Shown in pieces: positions 27,769-35,967 of a stretch of 64,000 nt of DNA. Location: NCBI RefSeq assembly GCF_000737335.2, contig NZ_JMCC02000035.1, forward strand, positions 17,191-81,190, in the 5' to 3' direction. Every line of letters starts with the position of its first letter. Position 1 is the stretch's first letter. The DNA is from Enhygromyxa salina. Lineage in GTDB: Bacteria > Myxococcota_A > Polyangia > Nannocystales > Nannocystaceae. The translations under genes were made by a program, and so were the position numbers. The notes below the pieces were generated by a model. That model was not told where the DNA came from, searched no databases, and saw nothing but the letters and a program-made list of their open reading frames with translations.

Positions 27769-29715
27769 ATGAAACTGGGCCCCGACGTGACCCCCCGTCG
27801 GCGGCAGCCGCCCTCGCAGCTGGAGTACAAGCGCTACCTCGCGTTCGTGCTCGTGGTCGCGGTGATCGGGATCGCGCTGCGCGGGTCGGCCGTGTACGTG
27901 GGCCTGATGAGCGACGACTTCATGCAGCTGGGCATGCTGTCGGGCACCTACCCAGGCTCCCACTACGCACCCTTTGATCTCTACGCGTTCTTGCGTCGCG
28001 GCGAGCTGATGGTCGCCCACGTGGAGCAGGGCACGGCGCCGTGGTGGTCGGTGCCCGAGCTCCACGGCACGGTGTTTCGGCCGCTCGCTAGCGTGCTCAT
28101 GTGGCTCGACCACGCGATCGCGCCCGGCAAGGTCGTGATCTGGCACGTCCACTCGATGCTGTGGTTTGGCGCCTCGATCGTCGCGCTTGGCCTCGCAACC
28201 AGGCGCTTGCTGCCGCGGTCCGTGGCCATGCTGGCGGTGGTCCTGTATGCGTGTGACGCCGGCATGGTCTCGCCGCTGGCGTGGCTGGCCAATCGCTGCG
28301 TGCTGATCTGCGCGACCTTTGGGTTCTTGACGGTCTGGGCCCACGTGCAGTGGCGCGACCCCGATCCCCACACCCCAACCTGGATGCATCGTCGCGGGGG
28401 GCTGCTCGTGGGTGTGCTCATGGCCGCCTGCATCAGCGCGGGCGAGTACGGGCTGGGGATCGTGGCCTATCTTGGCGCGTGGGAGCTATTCGTTGGGCAC
28501 GGCCAGGCCAGGCAGCGGCTGCGCGGCTTGGTGCCCGCGCTGATCCCCGTGCTGCTGTACTTGCTCGCCCACAAGCTGCTCGGCTACGGCACCTTCGGCG
28601 CCGAGGTCTACGCGGATCCATTCCACACCCCAAGCGGCTACGCCAAGTGGGCCACCACGCGCATTCCACAATTGATCGCCTCGGCGTTCTGGTCGATCCC
28701 GGCCGCGACGATCCACGTGTTTCGCTTTGGCCTGTCCGCGCAGCTCGAGCAGACCTTTGTCCCACCCGATCCAACGATGCAGGACTACCACAGCGCCCAC
28801 GTGCAGCTGGCGTGGTGGGGGATCGCGGCCGCGATCGTCGTGTTGCTGCTCGCCCGTCACGCCTGGTACGCGGATGAACGCAAGGCCCTGCGCGCCCTCG
28901 GTGTGGGCGCCGTGCTCGGGATGCTGCCGGTCGCCGTGGCGCCGCCGCACTCGCGCCTGCTGATCATCGCGCAGCTTGGGGTCTGTGCCATCGTCGCCGC
29001 GGCGCTCGTCGCCTGCGTGCGTCTGTTGCTCGGGCGCGCTGGCGTCGCTCCTCTGCAGTCTGGCGCCGGTTCCCCGGTCTGGCCCACGCGGCTGCGCGGG
29101 CTGCTGCTGATCCCCTTCGCCGGGCTGCTCGCGTGGCTGCACACGATCGGCGACGTGCGCTGGGGCAACGAATACCTGCGGCATCTCGACGAGCTGCAGG
29201 CCGCCAACGTCGCCGCGTTCACGGCCGGCGACCTGCTCTCACAGCCGCTCGAGGGCCGCGACGTCGTGATCCTCAACGGCCCCAGCCAGTCTGTCGGCCT
29301 CTACGGCGAGTACGTGTTGCAGAGCCTGGGCCAACCAATGCCCGCGACCTGGCGACCGCTCGCGCTGGGTTGCGACTTTCCAATGGTCGCGACCCGCCCA
29401 GCCGACGACACGCTGGAATTGTTCGTCGTGCAAGGCTCGTGGATGCACACCGCTGGTGAGCTGTTCTTTCGCCGCGAGGATCAGCCCCTGTGGGCCGGCG
29501 ACGTGCTCGAGTACCCCAGCTTGCGCGTAGAGATCCTCGCCGACGACAACGGCCACCCGAGCCGCGTCCTGTTTCGCTTCGACCGCTCCCTCGACGATCC
29601 CTCGTTCGTGTTCGTGGTTGCGACCAAGCAAGGCTTGCAGCGCTGGCCCGTCCCGGCTCGCGGCGGACGCAACGTCGTTCCCCTGCCGCGGCTGCCGAAG
29701 GCCCCGCCAAAGTAA
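27769..29715 (+). CDS. Polytopic membrane protein, possible GT-C glycosyltransferase
   Basis: 648 residues with about ten hydrophobic helices in residues 25-450 and a soluble C-terminal domain of about 200 residues. The first external loop holds GLMSDDFMQLG, an acidic pair after the first helix as in GT-C fold glycosyltransferases (PMT/ArnT type), though other signatures are weak. It lies 22 bp after the acyltransferase gene; together they could decorate a surface sugar. I cannot assign it to a family with certainty; 'membrane protein of unknown function' is the safe label. Confidence 0.85.
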   Translation: MKLGPDVTPRRRQPPSQLEYKRYLAFVLVVAVIGIALRGSAVYVGLMSDDFMQLGMLSGTYPGSHYAPFDLYAFLRRGELMVAHVEQGTAPWWSVPELHGTVFRPLASVLMWLDHAIAPGKVVIWHVHSMLWFGASIVALGLATRRLLPRSVAMLAVVLYACDAGMVSPLAWLANRCVLICATFGFLTVWAHVQWRDPDPHTPTWMHRRGGLLVGVLMAACISAGEYGLGIVAYLGAWELFVGHGQARQRLRGLVPALIPVLLYLLAHKLLGYGTFGAEVYADPFHTPSGYAKWATTRIPQLIASAFWSIPAATIHVFRFGLSAQLEQTFVPPDPTMQDYHSAHVQLAWWGIAAAIVVLLLARHAWYADERKALRALGVGAVLGMLPVAVAPPHSRLLIIAQLGVCAIVAAALVACVRLLLGRAGVAPLQSGAGSPVWPTRLRGLLLIPFAGLLAWLHTIGDVRWGNEYLRHLDELQAANVAAFTAGDLLSQPLEGRDVVILNGPSQSVGLYGEYVLQSLGQPMPATWRPLALGCDFPMVATRPADDTLELFVVQGSWMHTAGELFFRREDQPLWAGDVLEYPSLRVEILADDNGHPSRVLFRFDRSLDDPSFVFVVATKQGLQRWPVPARGGRNVVPLPRLPKAPPK

Positions 29716-29748
29716 CACCGACCTACAGTTGACGTACGCTCGTGGCGC

Positions 29749-30738
29749 ATGGGACTGCTCGTCGACGGCAAGTGGAAAACCGATTGGTATCAACCCGACG
29801 ACGAGGGTCGTTTCGTCCGCGACGAGGCGACCTTTCGTCACCAAGTGCGAGCCGACGGCAGCACCCCCTTCGCACCCGCCGCTGACCGCTATCACCTCTT
29901 TGTCTCGTGGGCCTGCCCGTGGGCGCACCGGGTGATCATCATGCGTGCGCTCAAAGGTCTCGAGCACGCGATCGACATGTCGGTCGTCGATCACTTCATG
30001 GGCGACCAAGGCTGGCGCTTCAACCCGCAGATCGAGGGCGCGACCACCGACAAGGTCCTCGGCTCCCAGTACCTGCGCGAGGTCTACACCGCCGCCGACG
30101 ACGCGTTCACCGGCCGCGTGACCGTGCCGGTTCTGTGGGACAAGCCGTCTGGCACGATCGTCAACAACGAGTCCCGCGAGATCCTGCGCATGCTCGACCA
30201 CGAGTTTCGCGGCGTCGCCACCCGCGACGTCGACCTCGCCCCGCCGCACCTGCTCGAGGAGGTCGAGCGGGTCATCGACGCCATCTACAACCCGATCAAC
30301 AACGGCGTCTACAGGGCTGGCTTCGCAACCACCCAACAGGCCTACGACGAAGCCGTCTCCCAGCTCTTCAAGGCCCTCGACCACTTCGAAGCCGTGCTTG
30401 GCGACCAGCCCTGGCTAGCCGGCCCGCAGATCACAGAAGCCGACATCTGCATGTTCACCACGTTGATCCGCTTCGACCTGGTCTACCACACCCACTTCAA
30501 GTGCAACCGCAAGCGCATCATCGACTACCCCAATTTATGGGCCTTCGTCCGCGAGATCTACCAGCTCCCCGGCGTCGCCCAGACCTGCAACTTCACCCAC
30601 ATCAAGAGCCACTATTACGCGAGTCACGAGACCATCAACCCCCACCGAATCATCCCCATCGGGCCCAACCTAGAAGACCTCCACCGCCCCCACAATCGCC
30701 ACGCCAACGCCAGCGCCCACACGACAATCTTCGGGTAA
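29749..30738 (+). CDS. Glutathione S-transferase family, glutathionyl-hydroquinone reductase-like
   Basis: 329 residues, the length of YqjG/ECM4 (omega-like) glutathionyl-hydroquinone reductases. The thioredoxin-like half has the catalytic Cys in SWACPWAHR, and the glutathione-binding motifs TVPVLWDK and NNESREILRM are present; the C-terminal helical domain includes GPQITEADICMFTTLIRFD and the YxxHFKCN segment typical of the family. It would reduce glutathionyl-hydroquinones in the cytoplasm. Its stop is immediately followed by an inverted copy of the 155-bp repeat unit. Confidence 0.95.
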   Translation: MGLLVDGKWKTDWYQPDDEGRFVRDEATFRHQVRADGSTPFAPAADRYHLFVSWACPWAHRVIIMRALKGLEHAIDMSVVDHFMGDQGWRFNPQIEGATTDKVLGSQYLREVYTAADDAFTGRVTVPVLWDKPSGTIVNNESREILRMLDHEFRGVATRDVDLAPPHLLEEVERVIDAIYNPINNGVYRAGFATTQQAYDEAVSQLFKALDHFEAVLGDQPWLAGPQITEADICMFTTLIRFDLVYHTHFKCNRKRIIDYPNLWAFVREIYQLPGVAQTCNFTHIKSHYYASHETINPHRIIPIGPNLEDLHRPHNRHANASAHTTIFG

Positions 30739-30863
30739 TCGACCACCTAAATGGAGAGGTACCCACCCCACTCCAGGCGCCCAGACGAGAGCCCCCTTCG
30801 AGGAGGCCACACATCCCCCTGACAACATACGCCCCTTGAGAGCGAGCGAAGCGGGGATCATTT
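30739..30863 (-). repeat. Inverted, diverged copy of the 155-bp repeat unit
   Basis: Read on the minus strand, this stretch gives CGCTTCGCTCGCTCTCAAGG, then a GGGGGCTCTCGTCTGGGC block and a final GTGGTCGATT, in the same order as the units at 38966-39585. It begins immediately after the upstream gene's stop and is roughly 80 percent alike by eye. No gene is present. Confidence 0.8.
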
Positions 30864-31085
30864 GCAGCCTGAGCGTGTGCGGGGTTCGATGTGCTGATCG
30901 GGCAGCGCGCACGACCCGTGAGGGTCTCTCCGGGCACAATAAGAGGGCGTTGCGAGTGCGTCACCGAAGCCACAGCCCGACCTCGTCGACAGCGACCCAT
31001 GACAACGCAAATTCGCGTCTTGAGCCCTCCGTGCCCGGAGGGACCCTCACGGGTCGTGCGCGCTGCCCGATCAGCACATCGAACC
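30864..31085. repeat. Inverted pair of the 55-75 bp module
   Basis: 30864-30937 is an inverted copy of the module at 3986-4060, and 31031-31085 is a direct copy of its first 55 bp. The two arms therefore form a long inverted repeat of about 55 bp with a 93-bp spacer, able to fold into a large hairpin. The spacer has no gene I can support. Nothing else is visible up to 31113. Confidence 0.85.
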
Positions 31086-31113
31086 ACCGAAATCGGGTGT
31101 CAAGGTCACTAGC

Positions 31114-33033
31114 TCACCGTCCGCGCCGCACCAGTGACCGCAGCGCCTTGATCGAAAATGGCTTCTCCAGGCGCCGAACCTCCGCGCCCCCCGGCAACCG
31201 CAGATCCTTCCGAGAGAAGTCCCCCCCGGTCATGAACACCAGCTTTCCAAGCACGTCCGGCCGCTCCACCTCGAGCCGCCGATAGACATCCAAGCCCGAC
31301 AACTCCGGCAACACCATGTCGCACAAGATCAGATCCCACTCCTCGTTCAAGATCCGCTCGAGCGCCTCACGCCCATTCGACACTGTCGTCACGTCATGCT
31401 GCGCGAGCGCGTCGCACACCATCTCGCGGATCAGCGGCTCATCATCGACAACGAGCACCCGCACCGCAGGGACCACGCGGTGTCCATCCGACTCCTCGTG
31501 GCTGACCCGCGCCGAAACGCTTGGCACGTCTTCGAGCGCCGACCCCAGCCGCACACGAAAGATCGTGCCGCGATCAACCTCGCTCTCCACCACGATCTCG
31601 CCGCCCATCGCCGCCACGATGCTGTGCGAGATCGCCAACCCAATCCCGGTACCTTCGCCGGCCGGCTTGGTCGTGAAGAAGGGCTCGAAGATCCGCTCGC
31701 GGACCCGCTCGGGCATGCCACAGCCGGTATCGGAGATCGCTATCTCGACCCGGCCATCTTCGAGATCGCGGGTGTCGACCTTGACCAGGTTGTCGCGCGG
31801 CGAGCCTGACTCGATCGCCTGGCCCGCGTTGACCAACAGGTTCAGGAACACCTGCCCAAGCCGGGCCTCACCGCCGCGGGCGTAGCCGGCCGAGCGATAC
31901 TCACGCTCGACCCGGGCCCGGTGACGGATCTGCACGTCGGCGATCTCGATCGCCGAGTCCAGCAGCGCGTGAACGTCGACGACCTGTCCGTCCTCGTCGT
32001 CGGCGCGCCCAAACCGACCAAGATCCCGCACGATCCGACGAACCCGCTCGGTGCCCTCTTGCGCGCGCCCAAGCAGCTCGCGGACACGGGCCCGCGAGGC
32101 CGCGACCGCGGCCATGTCGTGGCCGGGCAGCTCGCGCATGCGCACCTGTTTGTCGAACTCGTCGATCAGCAGGCCCAGGTTGCCGATCACCCACGACAGC
32201 GGGTTGTTGATCTCGTGGGCGACGCCAACGGTGAGCGTGCCGACCGTGGCGAGGCGATCGGCAAGAAACATCTGGCTCTGGATCCGCCGCTGCCCGCTGA
32301 CGTCCCGAATGATCGTGATGACTGTGGGCGCGCCGTCGAAGCTCGCGGTGATCGACACGACCTCGCCCACGAAGGTCTCGCCGTCCGGCCGCACGAGCTG
32401 CATGTCACGCGGCGGCGCTGGCTCACCGCTACGCAGCATCTCTTCGATCCGGGCCCGGATCGACGCGACCTCGCTGGGGAGCACGTAGTTGAAGATCGAG
32501 GTGCCGATCACCTGCTCGGCGTCGGTCAGGCCGAGCTGCCGAACCGCGGCCGGGTTGACGTACACATAGCGGCCCTCGCGATGGACGATGATCGCGTCGG
32601 GCGTTGCCTGCAGGACCGAGCGCAAGGTCAGCTCTGATGCCCGCAGGCGGTCGAACACCGCGCGCGGCGGCTCGGTCCCACCTTTGATCCCGGTGCGTGC
32701 GACCTCGATTCGGAGCTTGATCGCCGCGGCGCTCACTGGCGCGGTCACGCAGTCGTTCGCGCCAGCGCCGAGCGCCGCCCGAGCGCCGTCGAGCCCGCCG
32801 CTCGCGACCATCGCGATGATCCAGCAGCGTGGCTGTTCGCGCCGAACCATCTCGACGCCTTCGAGCCCGGCGCCGTTGGTCTGATCACAAGCGATGATCG
32901 CCAACTCAGCCAAGTCGGCGCTCAGCGGCGACGCGTTCGTGGTCGCCAGCTCTTTGACTTCATGTTCGTCACGCAGCGCGCGAGCGAGCACGCTTCGACG
33001 CGCCGTGTCGGAGTCGACGATGACTACCCTCAT
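31114..33033 (-). CDS. Hybrid histidine kinase (receiver-PAS-kinase-receiver)
   Basis: 639 residues, soluble. Residues 1-125 form an N-terminal receiver (VVIVDSDTARRSVLARALRD, AIIACDQTN), degenerate at the active site. Residues about 150-270 form a PAS domain (ATPDAIIVHREGRYVYVNPA). The kinase core follows with His273 in GVAHEINNPLSW, NLLVNAGQAI, DTGCGMPE and GTGIGLAISHS. Residues about 520-639 form a C-terminal receiver with Asp572 in LILCDMVLPELSG. The start at 33033 fits the receiver beginning; an upstream extension reads through a 12-bp tandem repeat and is unlikely. No partner regulator or output gene lies next to it, as is common for myxobacterial orphan kinases. Confidence 0.92.
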   Translation of the reverse strand: MRVVIVDSDTARRSVLARALRDEHEVKELATTNASPLSADLAELAIIACDQTNGAGLEGVEMVRREQPRCWIIAMVASGGLDGARAALGAGANDCVTAPVSAAAIKLRIEVARTGIKGGTEPPRAVFDRLRASELTLRSVLQATPDAIIVHREGRYVYVNPAAVRQLGLTDAEQVIGTSIFNYVLPSEVASIRARIEEMLRSGEPAPPRDMQLVRPDGETFVGEVVSITASFDGAPTVITIIRDVSGQRRIQSQMFLADRLATVGTLTVGVAHEINNPLSWVIGNLGLLIDEFDKQVRMRELPGHDMAAVAASRARVRELLGRAQEGTERVRRIVRDLGRFGRADDEDGQVVDVHALLDSAIEIADVQIRHRARVEREYRSAGYARGGEARLGQVFLNLLVNAGQAIESGSPRDNLVKVDTRDLEDGRVEIAISDTGCGMPERVRERIFEPFFTTKPAGEGTGIGLAISHSIVAAMGGEIVVESEVDRGTIFRVRLGSALEDVPSVSARVSHEESDGHRVVPAVRVLVVDDEPLIREMVCDALAQHDVTTVSNGREALERILNEEWDLILCDMVLPELSGLDVYRRLEVERPDVLGKLVFMTGGDFSRKDLRLPGGAEVRRLEKPFSIKALRSLVRRGR

Positions 33034-33186
33034 TGTCGCGCGCGCCCTTGGACCACGTGGTCCGACAATACCACCGCCGGTGCCCCACGGCCCCGGCGCG
33101 AAGCCGCGCATGCGTCTGGCGTGCGATGGAAGCGCCCGCCGACCCCGGTCGCCAACCAGCTCGCCAACCAGCTCGCCAACCAACCT

Positions 33187-33894
33187 CTACGGGTACGTGC
33201 AGATCCCGACACCCGGCTGCTCTGGAATCTCCTTGCACGTTGACCCAGGCGAGCAGCTGTCGTTGAGCGGATCGCAGACTAGCGCGCAGTGATCCGGGTC
33301 CATCGCGCCCTCGAGGATCAGCCCGCACACCGGGTTGGTACCGAGCGGGCCCGCCGGGCAGTCCGCGTCAATGGCACATGGTGCCGAGCAAAGGTCGCCC
33401 GTGATCCCGTTGATCGACACCGGGATGCTGGGCATGGCGCACATGTTTGGATCCCATGGATCCGCGCCGCCGCCAGTTGTCGTTGGATCGCCGTCGCCGT
33501 CACCGTCGCCGTCGCCGTCCCCACCCCCGAGCGTGCACTCGCCGTTCTCGCAGACGAGCCCCGGAGCGCACTGACCGTTGTTGCAAGGACAGCCAAAGTC
33601 GCCGGGCGGACAGCTCGTGTCAGCGTCACCATCGCCGCTGGGATCACCGTCGCCGTCGCCGCTGGTGGTGGTCGGATCGCCGTCACCGTCACCGTCACCG
33701 TCACCGTCACCGTCACCGTTGCCAGAGCTCTCGGTCTCTTCTTCTTGGCCATTGTCCGCCGAGCCATTGAAGGTCGCTTGTGTCGAGAACGACCCGAATG
33801 ACAGGCCACCATCGTCGTCACCGCTCGTACAGCTGAGCGCGGGCAACGAGAACAAGATTGAAGTGACACTGAGTTGAATGACGCGCTTTGACAT
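33187..33894 (-). CDS. (GD)n-linked Cys-rich lipoprotein
   Basis: 235 residues. A signal (TSILFSLPALSC) is followed by two GDGDGD linkers around a Cys-rich module (GDFGCPCNNGQCAPGLVC) of the kind seen repeatedly in myxobacterial surface lipoproteins, then a C-terminal domain with eight further cysteines (LCSAPCAIDADCPAG, CALVCDPLNDSC, GSTCKEIPEQPGVGICTYP) likely in disulfides. The GGTGAC-type microsatellite at 33690-33720 encodes one linker. The start at 33894 gives the signal peptide. Surface-exposed protein of unknown role, followed leftward by the hybrid kinase gene. Confidence 0.85.
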   Translation of the reverse strand: MSKRVIQLSVTSILFSLPALSCTSGDDDGGLSFGSFSTQATFNGSADNGQEEETESSGNGDGDGDGDGDGDGDPTTTSGDGDGDPSGDGDADTSCPPGDFGCPCNNGQCAPGLVCENGECTLGGGDGDGDGDGDGDPTTTGGGADPWDPNMCAMPSIPVSINGITGDLCSAPCAIDADCPAGPLGTNPVCGLILEGAMDPDHCALVCDPLNDSCSPGSTCKEIPEQPGVGICTYP

Positions 33895-34017
33895 GACCAA
33901 GTCCGCTCCAGGTAGGTTGGATCTCACACACAGTACCACCTGGACCACCGGGTGTTCAGTCGATCTCGCAGCACCATTTTCTGCGACGACACCCCAAGCG
34001 GAACTACGTAAGCCACC

Positions 34018-35043
34018 TCAACGGCGCGGAGGCGCCCAAATCCAGCCGTCTTCGAGCCACAGGTCACCCAATTCATCGACGGCTCGGGCGAGCCGCTCGG
34101 GCTGCGCGACGTGGTCGTGGGCGGGCGCTTCGGCCGGTCCAGATGCCGAACCACCGCATTCGACCGCGTCGGGTTCCAGCAAGTCGTCCGGTCCGGTCCA
34201 GCCCTCGCGGGCCCAAAAGTAAGCAGTAAAAGCGGACACCACCGCGTGGAACACGTGAACATTGCGAACGACGAGATCGGGCCAGACCCGGTCGAACTCG
34301 AGGCCCTCGACGAGCCGGCCAAGCGCCTCGAGCACGGCCGTTCGCCGCTCCCAAGTCTGCGGATCCGAGCCGTGACGGGTCCGTCGCTCCTGGCGAGGCC
34401 CAAACAGCCGAATCAAGGTCGCGCGCGGGTGAACCTCGAGCAAGTTCTCGTTGAGGCGCAACCGCGGGGACAGGGCCCGGCGCAGGTACGCTGCCCGGGC
34501 GGCGAGTGGCCCCATGCCCTGTCCCAGCGACTCGCGCGGCGCGAGCGTGGCGCGCTCGAGCAGCAGCTCCGTCGCACGCTGGGTGTAGGGCGTGATGGCG
34601 GGCTTACCTGGGTCGCTGCGGCCCGTGCGGATCACCAGATAGCCGCCGTGCCGCCGCATCCACGCGACGACCGGAACCGTGCAGGCCTCGATCCCGGGAC
34701 ACTGCAATTGACAGCGGACGCAGGGCGGCAGCGTCAGCGGCGCGTCGATCGCCGTGACCGTGTGCTCATCAACCCACCGGTCGACCCAGCGCAGCAACAC
34801 CTCGTCACGAAACGGCGCCTCGGCGTCGTCCCCCTCTTCGACCTCACCGCCGCCGCGCTGGCCCCAGCGCGCGCGCGCCTCGGCCAGCGTGATCTTCGGC
34901 GCGCCGACACCGTCGAGCTCGAGTCGGGCGACGGCGGTGGTCTTGCCTCGTCCGCCGCCCAAGCTCACGCCAACGAACCGGCGAAATCCCGCTCGGGCGC
35001 CGGTTGTTGGACGCGGTGCCGCGGGTGTCAGCGGTGAGCTCAC
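34018..35043 (-). CDS. DUF429-like protein
   Basis: 341 residues from a GTG. RRFVGVSLGGGRGKTTAVARLE, TVTAIDAPLTLPPC with a following cysteine cluster (CVRCQLQCPGIEAC), and ENLLEVHPRATLIRLFG follow the DUF429 pattern, a family with an RNase H-like fold and predicted nuclease activity; the extra CxxC-x3-C insert could bind zinc or iron. The start is fixed by a GTGA overlap with the stop of the UPF0158 gene (GTG 35043, TGA 35042), indicating translational coupling. An open frame extending upstream lies over the neighbouring gene and is not coding. Confidence 0.72.
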   Translation of the reverse strand: MSSPLTPAAPRPTTGARAGFRRFVGVSLGGGRGKTTAVARLELDGVGAPKITLAEARARWGQRGGGEVEEGDDAEAPFRDEVLLRWVDRWVDEHTVTAIDAPLTLPPCVRCQLQCPGIEACTVPVVAWMRRHGGYLVIRTGRSDPGKPAITPYTQRATELLLERATLAPRESLGQGMGPLAARAAYLRRALSPRLRLNENLLEVHPRATLIRLFGPRQERRTRHGSDPQTWERRTAVLEALGRLVEGLEFDRVWPDLVVRNVHVFHAVVSAFTAYFWAREGWTGPDDLLEPDAVECGGSASGPAEAPAHDHVAQPERLARAVDELGDLWLEDGWIWAPPRR

Positions 35044-35675
35044 TCGTGGACCGAGGGCATTCGCTCGGCCAAGAAGCGCAGGTAGGCGATCGCAGCCGGG
35101 AGCTCCAGCGCAGGCAGCTGCTCGACGAGATCTTTGGCCTTGCTGCGCAGGGTCTCTGTGGGCCCCTCGCCGCGACGCCCAACCGGCTTTTCTAGCGGGA
35201 CGTCGGGCTCGGTTGGCTGGTCGGGGCTTCCCCACGGCGGGTTCTCGCCAAGCGCGATGTCCTTCGTGCGCAACCAACTATTGATGTAGATGTGCAGCAA
35301 GGTCGCGCGATAGCTAAACCAGCGATCTCGCTCGACGGGGTACGACAACAACACGTCTTTGAACCGGCGAAACGCGCCCTTGCCATCGATCGCGAGGACC
35401 AACCGGTCGCGCAGCGCCTTGTCTTCGACGGAGGCGACGAAGCGCTCCATCCAGCGGTACTGCTCGCGCGAAGAGGCGGGATCGAGGTGGACGAAGCCCG
35501 CGGGGTTGCGCCGGATCGACAGGCGCTTTTCATCGTCCTCGGGCCGGCTGTCGACGATCGTCGCGACTTGGCCAGTCTCGAGATCGAGGTAGCTGTGGGT
35601 CTCGGGGGCGTTGTGCTCGAAAGCGGTCTCGAGCGCAGACCAATCAGGTTTGGATGCAGAGGGATCGACACGCAT
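35040..35675 (-). CDS. UPF0158 family protein
   Basis: 211 residues. THSYLDLETGQVATIVDSR, VHLDPASSREQYRWMERFV and KGAFRRFKDVLLSYP followed by RDRWFSYRATLL match the UPF0158 family, of unknown function. The C-terminal 70 residues are an extra Pro-rich linker plus helices. Translationally coupled to the DUF429-like gene downstream; the pair may form a unit acting on nucleic acid, an inference from the partner. The 292 bp upstream of its start hold no gene I can support. Confidence 0.82.
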   Translation of the reverse strand: MRVDPSASKPDWSALETAFEHNAPETHSYLDLETGQVATIVDSRPEDDEKRLSIRRNPAGFVHLDPASSREQYRWMERFVASVEDKALRDRLVLAIDGKGAFRRFKDVLLSYPVERDRWFSYRATLLHIYINSWLRTKDIALGENPPWGSPDQPTEPDVPLEKPVGRRGEGPTETLRSKAKDLVEQLPALELPAAIAYLRFLAERMPSVHE

Positions 35676-35967
35676 GTTTAATCTTCTTCTTCCTCGAATT
35701 GCCGAGCGGACGAACCCAAGTTGGTCAGACAGGGGCCTGAGTGCCGGCTCACAGAGCCAGCGGGGGGATGCTCGGTGTTGTGGTCAGCCGCTGGTCAGGC
35801 GGCGGGTCGGTGCTGCGCGGATCAGTCCGCGCCCGGCCAGCATAGATCCTGTCCAAGAGGGCGGGCAAGCACGCTCGCGCCAAAACCGCTGAGTTCGACC
35901 GATTTTGGAGCGAAGTCCGCCGCTCGACCCAAGGGCCACGACCTCTGAACAAGTGGCGCGGTCGCCC

